Origin: an uncultured Actinomycetes bacterium
GTDB taxonomy: Bacteria; Actinomycetota; Actinomycetes; S36-B12; UBA5976
Length of the DNA stretch: 35,742 bases
Assembly: GCA_903907835.1 (NCBI GenBank)
Contig: CAIVPQ010000008.1
Span: 1-35,742, forward strand
Direction of reading: 5' to 3'
Under the pieces are notes generated by a model. That model ran no database searches, had not been told where the DNA came from, and saw only the letters and a program-made list of their open reading frames with translations. Both the position numbers and the translations under genes were made by a program. Below, piece after piece: positions 23,966-32,986 of the stretch (position 1 is the first letter of the stretch; each line of letters starts with the position of its first letter).

Positions 23966-24688
23966 TTATCCATCACTAGGTTCGGTATCGCCAGTCTTTA
24001 CCAGTCGTTTAGCCAAATCTGGCGCTGTCGGACCTAACCCAAAAGAGGGACACAACTTTGCTACTGAACACGCGCCACAAGCTGGCTTCCGAGAATGGCA
24101 AATCCTGCGCCCCAAAAAAATAAGGCGATGATTCAACATAGTCCAGTCCTTCTTCTCAAACAGGTCCATCAAATCAAATTCGACCTTGACTGGATCTGAA
24201 TGTTTAGTCCAATCCATTCTTCGGGCGATTCGACCGATATGCGTATCAACGGTGATGCCTGGAACATTAAACGCGTTACCGAGAACAACATTGGCCGTCT
24301 TACGACCAACTCCGGGCAACTTAACAAGTTCTGCCATTGTGTTTGGCACGATTCCTTGATGTCGCTCAATAATTGCTGCGGCAAGACCCTGAATCGAAGT
24401 CGCCTTATTTCGATAGAAACCAGTTGAACGGATTGCTTCTTCTAATTCATTGCGCGGCGCGCTAGCAAGTGACTCTACATTTGGAAATTTCTTGAAGAGT
24501 ACTGGAGTAACCAAATTTACCCGTTTGTCCGTGCATTGAGCTGAAAGAACCGTGGCCACCAAAAGTTGTAATGGGTTTTCAAAATCCAATTCACACTTTG
24601 CTTCTGGAAAGGTTTCTGCAAGTTCTCGGTTCACTTTGCGAGCCCGACGCACTTTTGCGGTGTGGGATTCAACTAATGCAGACGCCAC
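23966..24688 (-). CDS. nth: Endonuclease III (DNA glycosylase/AP lyase)
   Basis: A 240-residue base-excision repair enzyme removing oxidised pyrimidines. The helix-hairpin-helix [13 protein letters not shown] carries catalytic Lys130, and [12 protein letters not shown] the catalytic Asp148. The C-terminal 4Fe-4S loop is intact with Cys197, Cys204, Cys207 and Cys213 (spacing 6-2-5). GTG start at 24686-24688 with AGGTAA upstream. It begins five bases after the crp stop, so the two are probably co-transcribed. Confidence 0.96.
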   Translation of the reverse strand: MASALVESHTAKVRRARKVNRELAETFPEAKCELDFENPLQLLVATVLSAQCTDKRVNLVTPVLFKKFPNVESLASAPRNELEEAIRSTGFYRNKATSIQGLAAAIIERHQGIVPNTMAELVKLPGVGRKTANVVLGNAFNVPGITVDTHIGRIARRMDWTKHSDPVKVEFDLMDLFEKKDWTMLNHRLIFLGRRICHSRKPACGACSVAKLCPSFGLGPTAPDLAKRLVKTGDTEPSDG

Positions 24689-24693
24689 CGTAT

Positions 24694-25368
24694 TTACCTG
24701 GCTCGGTTTAGCAAACGTTCAAAATCGATAATCTCAACTGACCTGGTTTCCACCCGTATCCACCCACGAGTCGCAAAATCTGCCAAAGCTTTGTTTACGG
24801 TCTCACGCGAAGCGCCTACGAGTTGAGCCAATTCCTCTTGAGTTAAATCATGTGGGACGTGGATTCCATCATCACCCGGTGTTCCAAATTTCTCACCCAA
24901 TTCAATTATGGCTTTGGCAACTCGACCTGAGACATCTGCAAAAACTAGATCAGACATAGCCTCATTGGCTCTACGCAATCGATTTGCTAAGGCTTGCAAT
25001 AAAGAATGTGAAACCTCTGGGTGTTGGGCGAGCCACGGCTGAAGGTCCGCATTGCTTAGACCCAAAACCTTCGAGTTTGTGACTGCAATTGCAGTTGACG
25101 ATCGTGGTCCTGGATCAAAGACTGAAAGTTCACCAAACATATCTCCAGTGCCAAGCACCATAAATACAGACTCGCGTCCATCTTCTGCAGAGTGGACTAA
25201 TTTAATTTTTCCAGCGATAAGAATGAACAAGCGATCCCCATCGGCGCCTTCTTCAAAGAGCACTTCACCCTTTTTTAGATCTTGATCAACCATTAGTTCG
25301 CGTAATCTGCGTGAAGCGAATTCATCAAGAGCGCTGAACAAAGGTGTCGTACCTAGCAAATTATCCAT
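24694..25368 (-). CDS. crp: Crp/Fnr-family cAMP receptor regulator
   Basis: A 224-residue regulator of the mycobacterial Crp type. The N-terminal cyclic-nucleotide domain has the binding cassette [17 protein letters not shown] (Glu80, Arg89, Ser90 in the phosphate-binding positions). A long dimer helix spans about 108-140. The C-terminal winged helix-turn-helix includes [21 protein letters not shown] (175-195) with the Arg-Glu recognition pair. It likely binds cAMP and controls carbon and redox genes; acsA four genes downstream is a natural target. No clear TGTGA-N6-TCACA palindrome was found nearby. ATG at 25366-25368 with a modest ribosome site. Confidence 0.95.
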   Translation of the reverse strand: MDNLLGTTPLFSALDEFASRRLRELMVDQDLKKGEVLFEEGADGDRLFILIAGKIKLVHSAEDGRESVFMVLGTGDMFGELSVFDPGPRSSTAIAVTNSKVLGLSNADLQPWLAQHPEVSHSLLQALANRLRRANEAMSDLVFADVSGRVAKAIIELGEKFGTPGDDGIHVPHDLTQEELAQLVGASRETVNKALADFATRGWIRVETRSVEIIDFERLLNRAR

Positions 25369-25419
25369 TTACCTAAAACACCTCTGTGTACTTATCTGGG
25401 ATTGCTGATAGAGAGATCT

Positions 25420-25887
25420 TTAATCCCTAACTTCCACAATTATTTCCACTTCGACTGGAGCATTTAGCGGCAGGACCGCTACTCCTAGTGATGAGCGGGC
25501 ATGCACCCCAGCTTCACCAAAGGCTGCTGCAAAGACTTCACTAGCGCCGTTGACTACAAGTGGTTGGTCAGTGAACTCTGGGGCACTCGCCACAAACCCA
25601 ACGACTTTAACCAAGCGCACAACTTTGTCGAGGTCTCCAATGACGGACTTAACCGCTGCTAATGCATTGAGAGCACATTGCCTTGCACAATCTGCCGCTG
25701 TCGCGATTTCTACATCGACACCAAGACGGCCTGTAGCCATAATCTTGCCATCCAACATAGGCAACTGACCGGAGGTGAACACCAAATTACCGCCCCGGAC
25801 CGCTGGTACATAAGCGGCCAGTGGCACGGTTACTGCAGGTAGTGACAAACCTATTTGCTCTAAACGAGCTTCAACAGCACTCATCAT
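25420..25887 (-). CDS. RidA-family protein (Rv3678c type)
   Basis: A 155-residue protein of the longer RidA/YjgH-like branch. Landmarks: LVFTSGQLPMLDGKIM, DCARQCALNALAAVKSVIGDLDKVVRLVKVVGFVAS, and the C-terminal HARSSLGVAVLPLNAPVEVEIIVEV with Arg131 at the substrate-carboxylate position and a Glu late in the last strand. RidA enzymes deaminate reactive enamine/imine intermediates of PLP enzymes. Two adjacent ATGs (25882-25887) follow AAAGG. It abuts the stop of the DUF4177 gene without a gap. Confidence 0.92.
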   Translation of the reverse strand: MMSAVEARLEQIGLSLPAVTVPLAAYVPAVRGGNLVFTSGQLPMLDGKIMATGRLGVDVEIATAADCARQCALNALAAVKSVIGDLDKVVRLVKVVGFVASAPEFTDQPLVVNGASEVFAAAFGEAGVHARSSLGVAVLPLNAPVEVEIIVEVRD

Positions 25888-26043
25888 CTATACCTTTGGT
25901 CGCTTGAAGTAGGCAACCAAATTTTCGGTATTCATTCCTGGCACAATTGCGACAAGTTCCCAGCCATCAATACCAAAGTTGTCCAAAATGGCTTTGGTGT
26001 TATGAACGAGCACTGGTGCAGTTAAATATTCCCATTTAGTCAT
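25888..26043 (-). CDS. Small conserved DUF4177 protein
   Basis: A 51-residue open frame on the minus strand with the DUF4177 pattern: it starts MTKWEYLTAPVL, has DNFGIDGWELVAIVPG in the middle and ends AYFKRPKV. The stop codon lies directly against the RidA start. Mycobacteria carry a similar-sized gene (Rv3678A, from memory) beside Rv3678c, which supports it as real. Function unknown; the short beta-rich fold is typical. ATG at 26041-26043, 47 bp downstream of whiB. Confidence 0.85.
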   Translation of the reverse strand: MTKWEYLTAPVLVHNTKAILDNFGIDGWELVAIVPGMNTENLVAYFKRPKV

Positions 26044-26090
26044 AACTTGACTCTAGAGCAGGAACAGATATTCCGCGAAATGGTGAGTAT

Positions 26091-26399
26091 TTACTTGCCA
26101 GTCAAGTACGCGACTGGATCTACTCGATCATATTCCTTACGAGCTGACATGAGAACATCACGCCAAGATGAAACATTAGGGCGACGGCGCAATAAAGTCC
26201 TGCGCTCACGCTCTGTCATACCACCCCAGACACCAAATTCAATTTGATTGTCCAGTGCGTCAGCCAGGCACTCAGTACGAACAGGGCATCCTGCACAAAT
26301 AACCTTTACCCGGTTTTGAGCGGCACCCTGAACAAACAATAAATCGGGCTCAGCATCTCTACATGCCGCACTGCGACTCCATTCGAAATTCCACAACAT
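26091..26399 (-). CDS. WhiB-family iron-sulfur transcriptional regulator
   Basis: A 102-residue WhiB protein. Four cluster cysteines: Cys13 (AACRD), Cys35, Cys38 and Cys44 (ICAGCPVRTEC), followed by the turn GVWGG (56-60) and the basic RERRTLLRRR DNA-binding tail. ATG at 26397-26399 is set by an excellent GGAGGTGG at 26406-26413; an upstream TTG at 26433-26435 extends into the ribosome site. Its divergent position to a PonA2-like gene matches whiB4-ponA2 of mycobacteria, so it may be the WhiB4 counterpart (redox sensing). First gene of the ten-gene minus-strand run. Confidence 0.94.
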   Translation of the reverse strand: MLWNFEWSRSAACRDAEPDLLFVQGAAQNRVKVICAGCPVRTECLADALDNQIEFGVWGGMTERERRTLLRRRPNVSSWRDVLMSARKEYDRVDPVAYLTGK

Positions 26400-26587
26400 A
26401 CTTGTCCACCTCCAGTTAGCGCTTTCAAACACCAACCATTACTCACCCCGTACGTGCTATGACCACCATCCACTACTCATGGGTCGAAGTCAATGAAAAT
26501 ATCGTAATCAATAAACAACATAGATTTTTAAAAATACTCGTTAGATTATTCCCAGGAAAAATATTTTCGGGTTAGCATGAAAGCACC

Positions 26588-28753
26588 ATGAAAAGCACAG
26601 GAACAAAGCGTCCAGCCGGTCGGATTCGAATAGCGATTCGTATGATGGTCGTGACGTTAGTCGCAGGTCTAGTCGCAGGTCTAATGGCACTGCCAGCCGT
26701 CGGTGGGTTCGGGATGTGGACTCGTAATGGAGTTGAAGGCTTTAAAAACTTACCTGCAGATTTATCCGAGGTTCCTTTGCCTCAACAAAATTTGATTCTT
26801 GATTCTTGGGGTCGTGAAGTAGCAACTCTCTACGCACAAAATCGAATTGAGGTTCCATTAAGTCAGATCTCTCCACTTCTGCAACAAGCAATTATTTCAA
26901 TTGAGGATCAGAGATTTTTACAACACTCGGGCGTTGACATTAGAGGTACTTTGCGCGCCGCACTCTCAACCGGCTCTGGTGGTCAAGTGCAAGGTGGGTC
27001 TACCATCACTCAGCAATACGTTAAGCAACTCCTATTAGCTGCAGCCACTACTCCAGAGGAACGAAAGGCAGCAACAAAGCAATCCATCAGCAGAAAAATA
27101 CGCGAAGCCCGTTATGCAATTTCTCTTGAAACCAAAATGTCTAAAAAGGAAATCCTGCGCGGATACCTAAACATCGCCTATTTCGGCGCCGGAGCCTATG
27201 GCGCTCAAACTGCAGCACAAAGATATTTTTCAGTCAACGCAAGTGAGCTTAATTTAACTCAAGCAGCAACCCTTGCTGGACTTGTCCAAAATCCGTCCCT
27301 ATTCGATCCAACTCGTTTTCCTGAAGCCGCTTTAACTCGCCGCAATGAAGTACTTCGAGCCATGGCGCGTGCTGGCTACATAACTCAGGCCAAGGCAAAT
27401 GAAGCAGCGAATTCGCTGATTACAACTGATCTAAAGCCATCTCAAAATCCAAACGGCTGCACTACTTCGTATGCCGCATATTTCTGTGATTATGTCTTAA
27501 CTATTTTGCGCAGCGATCCAACATTTGGTGAGACTCCCGAAGAACGTGAAAGATTCCTTGATCTTGGCGGTCTCACGATAAAGACCACCATAAATCCAAA
27601 GGCACAAAAGGCAGCGCAAAAAGCAGTAAATACAAAAATCCCGCCGACGGACCCTAGTGGCAAAGCGGCCGCAATAACCATGGTTCAACCAGGCACGGGC
27701 AATATCATCGCCATGGCACAAGATCGAATCTGGGGAACATCTGGAATCGGGAAGACAACCGTTAATTACAACGTACCTGTTGCAAACAACGGCACAGTCG
27801 GCTTTCAAGCTGGATCAACATTCAAGGCTTTCACTCTGGCAGCGGCTTTGGCAGTTGGCATTGACCCATTCCAAACAATCAACTCGCCATCTCCAAAGAC
27901 TTTTACTAATTTCAAAGAATGTTTAACCGGAGCGCCATACCCTCCCTACACGGTACAAAATTCAACCGCTTCGGGAACTTTCAATATGGTGAGTGGGGCA
28001 GCATATTCAGTCAATACTTTCTTTGTCGGGCTCCAGGAAAAAATTGGTACCTGCTTGGCGCCAAAGATGGCAAGGCTCGCTGGCGTACAACAAGGCAATG
28101 GACAAGATCTGAAAACTCTGCCCTGCTTCACTCTTGGCTGTTTCGATGTCACAACTTCTGACATGGCCGAGGCCATGGCAACTTTTGCCGCACATGGCAT
28201 CCACTGTGAATTGACCTCTATCACTGACATCCTTGACAGAAATGGACATCATCTACCTGTTCCGCCATCTAAATGTAAGAGAGCCATTGATGAACAAGTA
28301 GCAGATAGCGTCAGTGCAATTCTTGCGGGCGTTATCGATGGACCTTTAGCAGGTCGCACCGGACAGAAGATGACACTGGGTCGTCCAGCTGCAGGCAAGA
28401 CCGGAACGACAGACAGCTCAGCAGCAGTTTGGTTCGTTGGCTACACACCGGATTTGGCTGCGGCCGTGTGGGTAGGTGATCCACGTGGTGGTCAGTCTCA
28501 CCCAATGAAAAACATCACAATCAATGGCGTGTACTACCCCCAGGTTTTTGGTTCACTCATGCCAGGTCCGATTTGGCAAGAGTCCATGATTGGTGCACTT
28601 AAAGGTTTACCGGCCAAGCCTTGGCAACTTAATACGCTAGGCGGGTTACTACCTGGTGGTTACCGAGGTGGTGGATATGTGGCACCAGTTAAGACCTGTT
28701 CTGGACTACTAGGAGATGAGTGGCGCAAATGCAAGGGAATCCCAATCCCGTAA
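26588..28753 (+). CDS. ponA2: Class A penicillin-binding protein (PonA2-like)
   Basis: A 721-residue bifunctional peptidoglycan synthase. Basic cytoplasmic tail, membrane helix at about 17-43, glycosyltransferase-51 domain with catalytic Glu106 in SIEDQRFLQHSGVD and the GGSTITQQYVKQ motif (137-147), then a transpeptidase domain with SxxK at Ser410-Lys413 (GSTFKAF), SVN 474-476 and KTG 604-606. After the transpeptidase only a Gly-rich tail with two Cys remains, with no PASTA domain, unlike mycobacterial PonA2. ATG at 26588; ribosome site weak. The 188-bp AT-rich divergent region with whiB should hold both promoters. Confidence 0.95.
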   Translation: MKSTGTKRPAGRIRIAIRMMVVTLVAGLVAGLMALPAVGGFGMWTRNGVEGFKNLPADLSEVPLPQQNLILDSWGREVATLYAQNRIEVPLSQISPLLQQAIISIEDQRFLQHSGVDIRGTLRAALSTGSGGQVQGGSTITQQYVKQLLLAAATTPEERKAATKQSISRKIREARYAISLETKMSKKEILRGYLNIAYFGAGAYGAQTAAQRYFSVNASELNLTQAATLAGLVQNPSLFDPTRFPEAALTRRNEVLRAMARAGYITQAKANEAANSLITTDLKPSQNPNGCTTSYAAYFCDYVLTILRSDPTFGETPEERERFLDLGGLTIKTTINPKAQKAAQKAVNTKIPPTDPSGKAAAITMVQPGTGNIIAMAQDRIWGTSGIGKTTVNYNVPVANNGTVGFQAGSTFKAFTLAAALAVGIDPFQTINSPSPKTFTNFKECLTGAPYPPYTVQNSTASGTFNMVSGAAYSVNTFFVGLQEKIGTCLAPKMARLAGVQQGNGQDLKTLPCFTLGCFDVTTSDMAEAMATFAAHGIHCELTSITDILDRNGHHLPVPPSKCKRAIDEQVADSVSAILAGVIDGPLAGRTGQKMTLGRPAAGKTGTTDSSAAVWFVGYTPDLAAAVWVGDPRGGQSHPMKNITINGVYYPQVFGSLMPGPIWQESMIGALKGLPAKPWQLNTLGGLLPGGYRGGGYVAPVKTCSGLLGDEWRKCKGIPIP

Positions 28754-28861
28754 GCCTGTGCTTTGCCCCTGACTTGATCTCATAGCGAACACAAATTGAA
28801 TCTTCCTAGTTTTCAGCCTTGATTGGTGTACCAATCTGGCTATTTATGGAAGTCTAGGAAC

Positions 28862-29326
28862 ATGACTGGACTTAAAGAGACACTTAAATCTGAATTAACA
28901 ACTTCGATGCGAGCTAAGAATGAATTAACTACCGCGACTTTGCGCATGATTCTTTCGGCTATCACAAATGAGGAAGTCTCTGGCAAAGAATCTCGTGTAC
29001 TAACCGATCAAGAAGTGATGTCAGTTTTGAGTAAGGAAGGTAAAAAGCGGAAAGAATCCGCAACGGCCTACGATGCCGCGAATCGCCCAGAGCTAGCGGA
29101 CCGCGAGCGCGCTGAATTGGAGATTATTTCCAAGTATCTGCCTGAAGAATTATCAGAGACGGAATTGAACAACATAATTTTGCAGGCGGTCGAAACCGTC
29201 AATTCCGCTGGCCAGAGTGGACCCAGTGCTATGGGCGCAGTCATGAAACTTGTCACACCACAGGTGGTGGGTCGAGCCGATGGTAGCGCTGTTGCAAGCG
29301 CAGTTCGTGCAGCTTTAACTAGTTAA
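28862..29326 (+). CDS. YqeY/GatB-tail domain protein
   Basis: A 154-residue protein with the YqeY pattern: LKSELTTSMRAKNELTTATLRMILSAI, the SKEGKKRKESATAYDAANRPELADRERAELEIISKYLPEELSE core, and a C-terminal helical region (MGAVMKLVTPQVVGRADGSAVASAVRA). It resembles the tail of the GatB amidotransferase subunit and is thought to bind tRNA or act in aminoacyl-tRNA metabolism. ATG at 28862 with AGGA close upstream is preferred over an in-frame GTG at 28823. Its TAA overlaps the convergent aminotransferase stop. Confidence 0.9.
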   Translation: MTGLKETLKSELTTSMRAKNELTTATLRMILSAITNEEVSGKESRVLTDQEVMSVLSKEGKKRKESATAYDAANRPELADRERAELEIISKYLPEELSETELNNIILQAVETVNSAGQSGPSAMGAVMKLVTPQVVGRADGSAVASAVRAALTS

Positions 29327-30411
29327 GTCGAGACATTTTTACTCAATTGGAAAACCTTAATTACTTCCAGCACCCGATCTAAACCAGCCTGCTCGCCGAT
29401 ACTTATTCGTACACCTTCACCGGCAAAGGGTCGAACCGCTAAGGCGTATTCAGCACACAACTTGGTGAATGCCTCCGTGTCTTTGCCTACAGGTAGCCAA
29501 ACAAAGTTAGCTTGACTTTCAACGAAGTCCACACCTAAGGCGTGCAGTTCTCGCTCAAACCAATTTCTCTTCTGAACGATCGCTTCAACATTTTCCAAAA
29601 GTTCTTCTTCGTGTTCTAAACATGCAACGGCAGCGCTCTGGGCAATGTTAGAAACTCCAAAGGGGACTGCTGTTTTTCGGACTGCCTCGGCAACATTTTC
29701 TGGGCCAATGAAATAACCAACTCTAAGTCCCGCCAAACCATATGCCTTGGAGAAAGTTCGAAGGAGACCCACATTGGTATTTGCCTTCACGGTCGCTAGG
29801 CCATTGACCGCAGCTGGATCTCGATTGAATTCCACATATGCTTCATCAATAATCACCAGCACACTCTTCGGGACCTTTTTTAGGAATTCATCAACTTCAC
29901 TTTGAGAAACAACATTTCCCGTTGGGTTATTTGGTGTGCAAATGAAAATAACGCGTGTTGCGCTAGTGACCGCCTTAGCCATAGCGTCCAGGTCATGGCT
30001 AGCATCCTGTTTTAAAGAAACTTCAAGATTTATGGCACCCGCAATTTTTGTGATTATTGGATAAGCCTCAAATGAGCGCCAAGCGAACATAACTTCATCG
30101 CCACTTGCACAAGTCGCTTGAATAATCTGTTGACAGACTCCTACCGAACCAGTCCCGGTCGCAATCATGGCTTCTGGCACATCAAATTTAGTTGAGATTG
30201 ATTTTGTTAGCGCTGTTGCGAATGGGTCTGGGTATCTGTTGATGTTACTTGCAGACTCGATGATTGCCGAGAGTACTGCTGGCGAGGGGGCAAACGCATT
30301 CTCATTGCTTGATAGTTTGTACGGAATTAGACCCGCAACAGCATCAACCTGCTTACCTGCTTTATAGGTTGGTAAGTCCTCAATTTCTGGGCGAACTTGA
30401 GGTTGACTCAT
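29323..30411 (-). CDS. HisC-like PLP aminotransferase (histidinol-phosphate or aromatic amino acid)
   Basis: A 362-residue fold-type I aminotransferase of the HisC/Pat branch. YKLSSNENAFAPSP (31-44) is the substrate-loop start, CTPNNPTG (158-165) binds the cofactor ring side, IDEAYVEF (188-195) supplies the PLP Asp, and RTFSKAYGLAGLRVGY carries Schiff-base Lys222. C-terminal Arg in GVRISIG binds substrate carboxylate. As it is outside a his operon it may be the aromatic aminotransferase Pat or HisC. ATG at 30409-30411 overlaps the phosphatase stop (ATGA), so it is translationally coupled to it. Its stop codon overlaps that of the convergent yqeY-like gene. Confidence 0.92.
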   Translation of the reverse strand: MSQPQVRPEIEDLPTYKAGKQVDAVAGLIPYKLSSNENAFAPSPAVLSAIIESASNINRYPDPFATALTKSISTKFDVPEAMIATGTGSVGVCQQIIQATCASGDEVMFAWRSFEAYPIITKIAGAINLEVSLKQDASHDLDAMAKAVTSATRVIFICTPNNPTGNVVSQSEVDEFLKKVPKSVLVIIDEAYVEFNRDPAAVNGLATVKANTNVGLLRTFSKAYGLAGLRVGYFIGPENVAEAVRKTAVPFGVSNIAQSAAVACLEHEEELLENVEAIVQKRNWFERELHALGVDFVESQANFVWLPVGKDTEAFTKLCAEYALAVRPFAGEGVRISIGEQAGLDRVLEVIKVFQLSKNVST

Positions 30412-31547
30412 AATCCGACCCTTCGCGTCAAAGAAACCAAAGTTACGTCATCCGCGTCCCAGGTTACCGATGTCCCACGAGCGTTCGTAAGCAAGTTACT
30501 TACCAATGTTTCGCTACCCATTCCTGGTTGGCAGGTCTCTAGCGTTTTAATGAGGGGTTCATGGCCATATTCTTCATTATCTTTATTGCGTGTTTCCACA
30601 AGTCCGTCTGTCATAATCAAAATTCTTTCGCCTTCTGCCAGTTTTAGCTCTGTGCGTTCCCAGTGTGCTGCGAATCCAGCAATCATTGGGCCGGTTGCAG
30701 ACAATTCATGTGTGGCACCAGTTTTATCAAGAAACAATGCGCTCGGGTGACCGGCGTTAATCCATTCCACTGGCAAGTGACTGTCATTTGGAATAAGAAC
30801 GACAAAAGCCGTTGCATGCAGTGCATCAATGTGCCGCAAATCTTTAGAAATACGATTGAAGATAATTTCAGGAGCCACTCCAGCAGCAAAACCTGCTGTC
30901 ATAACCGCCTTGATCTGCAGTCCTAAAATGCCAGACTCTGTTCCATGACCAGCGACATCAACAACAACCACTGCTCGACCCTCAGGCGTTGGAATTATGT
31001 CCCACCAATCTCCGGCGATAACCCCCCTTGCTGGCTGCGTAACTCCGAAGATGTCCATACCTACTGGCGGTGAGATTTCATTTGTCGCAGATAAAGCTTT
31101 GCGCATAGATTCCACAATGGGAGCGTTTTGTTCTAGGCCCTGTCTGGCAGAGCGCGCCTGGTCAATTTCGCGAACCAAATCCCTGCGCATTAACTCTGCA
31201 TCCGCGGCTGCTTCGCGAATTTCCATCGGACTATCAATTGAGATGAGCGTATGACGCTCTCCCCCTGCTACCCTGCGCAACTGTTCGCGCATTTCATTTA
31301 GCGGACCTAACACCCACCTATGCAAACTCCACCAAGCAAGTCCCAATAAAAAAATGTCCAGGACAACTGCGGCGGTTAAAGCAAAAGATAAGTCGGCAGC
31401 TTCACGGGCAATCAAAGAAGAGCCCATCGGGCTGTTGATTAAGCTAGTGCGAGCACGTTCATACGCCATCCGCTCATAAGCAGCTAAAGAAATAATCAGC
31501 AACCCGAAGGTCAAAGTAAAGTAGCGCAGTCCCTCGCGTATTCTCAC
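30408..31547 (-). CDS. Membrane PP2C/SpoIIE-type serine phosphatase with HAMP domain
   Basis: A 379-residue protein: N-terminal helix (about 8-24), a short roughly 30-residue extracytoplasmic loop, second helix (about 54-75), HAMP-like linker (76-130), and a SpoIIE/RsbU-type PP2C domain. Metal-binding motifs are present: GDWWD (179-183), VVDVAGHG (195-202), IMTDGLVE (311-318) and DDVTLV (366-371). Such phosphatases dephosphorylate STAS anti-anti-sigma factors; the lone STAS gene at 11560-11883 is a candidate partner. GTG start at 31545-31547 with TTAGGT upstream. Four-base overlap with the aminotransferase. Confidence 0.93.
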   Translation of the reverse strand: MRIREGLRYFTLTFGLLIISLAAYERMAYERARTSLINSPMGSSLIAREAADLSFALTAAVVLDIFLLGLAWWSLHRWVLGPLNEMREQLRRVAGGERHTLISIDSPMEIREAAADAELMRRDLVREIDQARSARQGLEQNAPIVESMRKALSATNEISPPVGMDIFGVTQPARGVIAGDWWDIIPTPEGRAVVVVDVAGHGTESGILGLQIKAVMTAGFAAGVAPEIIFNRISKDLRHIDALHATAFVVLIPNDSHLPVEWINAGHPSALFLDKTGATHELSATGPMIAGFAAHWERTELKLAEGERILIMTDGLVETRNKDNEEYGHEPLIKTLETCQPGMGSETLVSNLLTNARGTSVTWDADDVTLVSLTRRVGL

Positions 31548-31571
31548 AAGACCTAACCTTACGCTGGCAAT

Positions 31572-32936
31572 TTACTTGGCACACAATTCAGCTGCAGCGG
31601 CCGCAAATAAGCCGGAGTGAACTTTTACTTCCTGCTCAGTCGTAGTTGGACACATCAAAGCCATGTTATGGAAAGGTGTCATCAAAACTCCCCGATTGCA
31701 CATGTACAAATGCATGAATTCATCAAGTTCATCATCGCTTGCGGCAGCAGACTCTGAACCGTTCAGTGGCGCTGGATTCGTGAATCGGTATTCTGCCCGA
31801 GCCCCAATTTGCGAGATGCTCCATGGCAATTCAAATTGCGCAATGATCTCCTGCACATCAGATGTGTACGTGTCGCAGAGAGAAACCATTTCGGCAAATG
31901 CCTCATCAGTGAGAACTTCGCCCAGAGTGGCGCGCATCGCAGCCATTGAAAGTGAATTTCCAGCCAGCGTTCCGCCCACACCTCCAACATCAATGATGTC
32001 GGCCTCTGGGTGCTCTAGGACCTTATTCGCCACATAATGAGTTAGTCCATATGCTCCCGATGGGATTCCCGCACCAATTGACTTGCCAATAATGAAGATG
32101 TCTGGGTCAAGGCCATCGCGTAATGTCATGCCACCTGGGCCCGCAGAAAAAGTATGTGTCTCATCAATCATTAACAGAGCACCATATTGAGTCGCTAACG
32201 CTCGCAAGCCTTCAAGGAATCCCGGAATCGGCAAAACAATTCCAATGTTTGTCATTGCTGGTTCGGCCAAGATTGCTGCCACATCGCCCTGAGCAAGTGC
32301 ATTCTCCACTGCGGCTAAATCATTGAATTCAACTACTCGAGTTGTTTGCGATAACGGAACTGGAGGAGCAACATTGCCCGGTCTAGCAACTGCATTTCCT
32401 GATTCATCGGGAACAGCAAAAGTTTCATCGACTGAGCCGTGATAGCAATATGAAAATACCAAGATTTTACTTTTCCCAGTAGCTAGTCGAGCCAATCTGA
32501 TAGCCCAACGATTCGCATCCGTAGCTGTCAAAGTGAAAGACCAAAGCGGTAACCCAAATCGCCTTGTGAGTTCGTGCCCGACCCACTGTGCATCAGCGGT
32601 TGGGAGCATAGTTGTTATGCCACCATCAGCCACCATGCGCTTCACGATTGCATCAGTACTCGCCTTTGGCGAGTGCCCAGCCATAGCCCCGGTATCACCA
32701 AGCGCGAAATCGATGTATGAATTTCCATCAACATCAGTAATCGTGTTTCCATGCGCAGTTTCAAGATATAGCGGAAAGCCACCAGACCATTTATTCATCC
32801 AAGTCATTGGGACTCCGCCGAACAAGTTGTTGGCATCAAGAAAAAGTTCGTGAGATTTTTTATTCCTAGACTTATAGAGCGAACGCTCCCGAATCAGCAA
32901 TTCATTTAAGTGCTCACGGTTAATTTCTTTGCTCAT
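31572..32936 (-). CDS. Class III PLP aminotransferase (glutamate-1-semialdehyde aminotransferase-like)
   Basis: A 454-residue fold-type I class III aminotransferase. WMNKWSGGFPLYLETAHG and DVDGNSYIDFALGDTGAMAGHSP match the N-terminal region of GSA-like enzymes. LLMIDETHTF gives PLP-binding Asp258, and IIGKSIGAGIPSGAYG the Schiff-base Lys285. GTLAGNSLSMAAMRATL is the conserved C-terminal signature. The usual T-G-S-E-A cofactor-phosphate motif instead reads TATDANRWAIRLAR (137-150), suggesting a distinct subfamily rather than HemL. ATG at 32934-32936 with AGGTAG upstream is chosen over a TTG nine codons earlier. Substrate unknown. Confidence 0.88.
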   Translation of the reverse strand: MSKEINREHLNELLIRERSLYKSRNKKSHELFLDANNLFGGVPMTWMNKWSGGFPLYLETAHGNTITDVDGNSYIDFALGDTGAMAGHSPKASTDAIVKRMVADGGITTMLPTADAQWVGHELTRRFGLPLWSFTLTATDANRWAIRLARLATGKSKILVFSYCYHGSVDETFAVPDESGNAVARPGNVAPPVPLSQTTRVVEFNDLAAVENALAQGDVAAILAEPAMTNIGIVLPIPGFLEGLRALATQYGALLMIDETHTFSAGPGGMTLRDGLDPDIFIIGKSIGAGIPSGAYGLTHYVANKVLEHPEADIIDVGGVGGTLAGNSLSMAAMRATLGEVLTDEAFAEMVSLCDTYTSDVQEIIAQFELPWSISQIGARAEYRFTNPAPLNGSESAAASDDELDEFMHLYMCNRGVLMTPFHNMALMCPTTTEQEVKVHSGLFAAAAAELCAK

Positions 32937-32986
32937 GGCTACCTGGATCTCCTGTTCACGCAATCGTCAACTCAAGTACATCAGAA

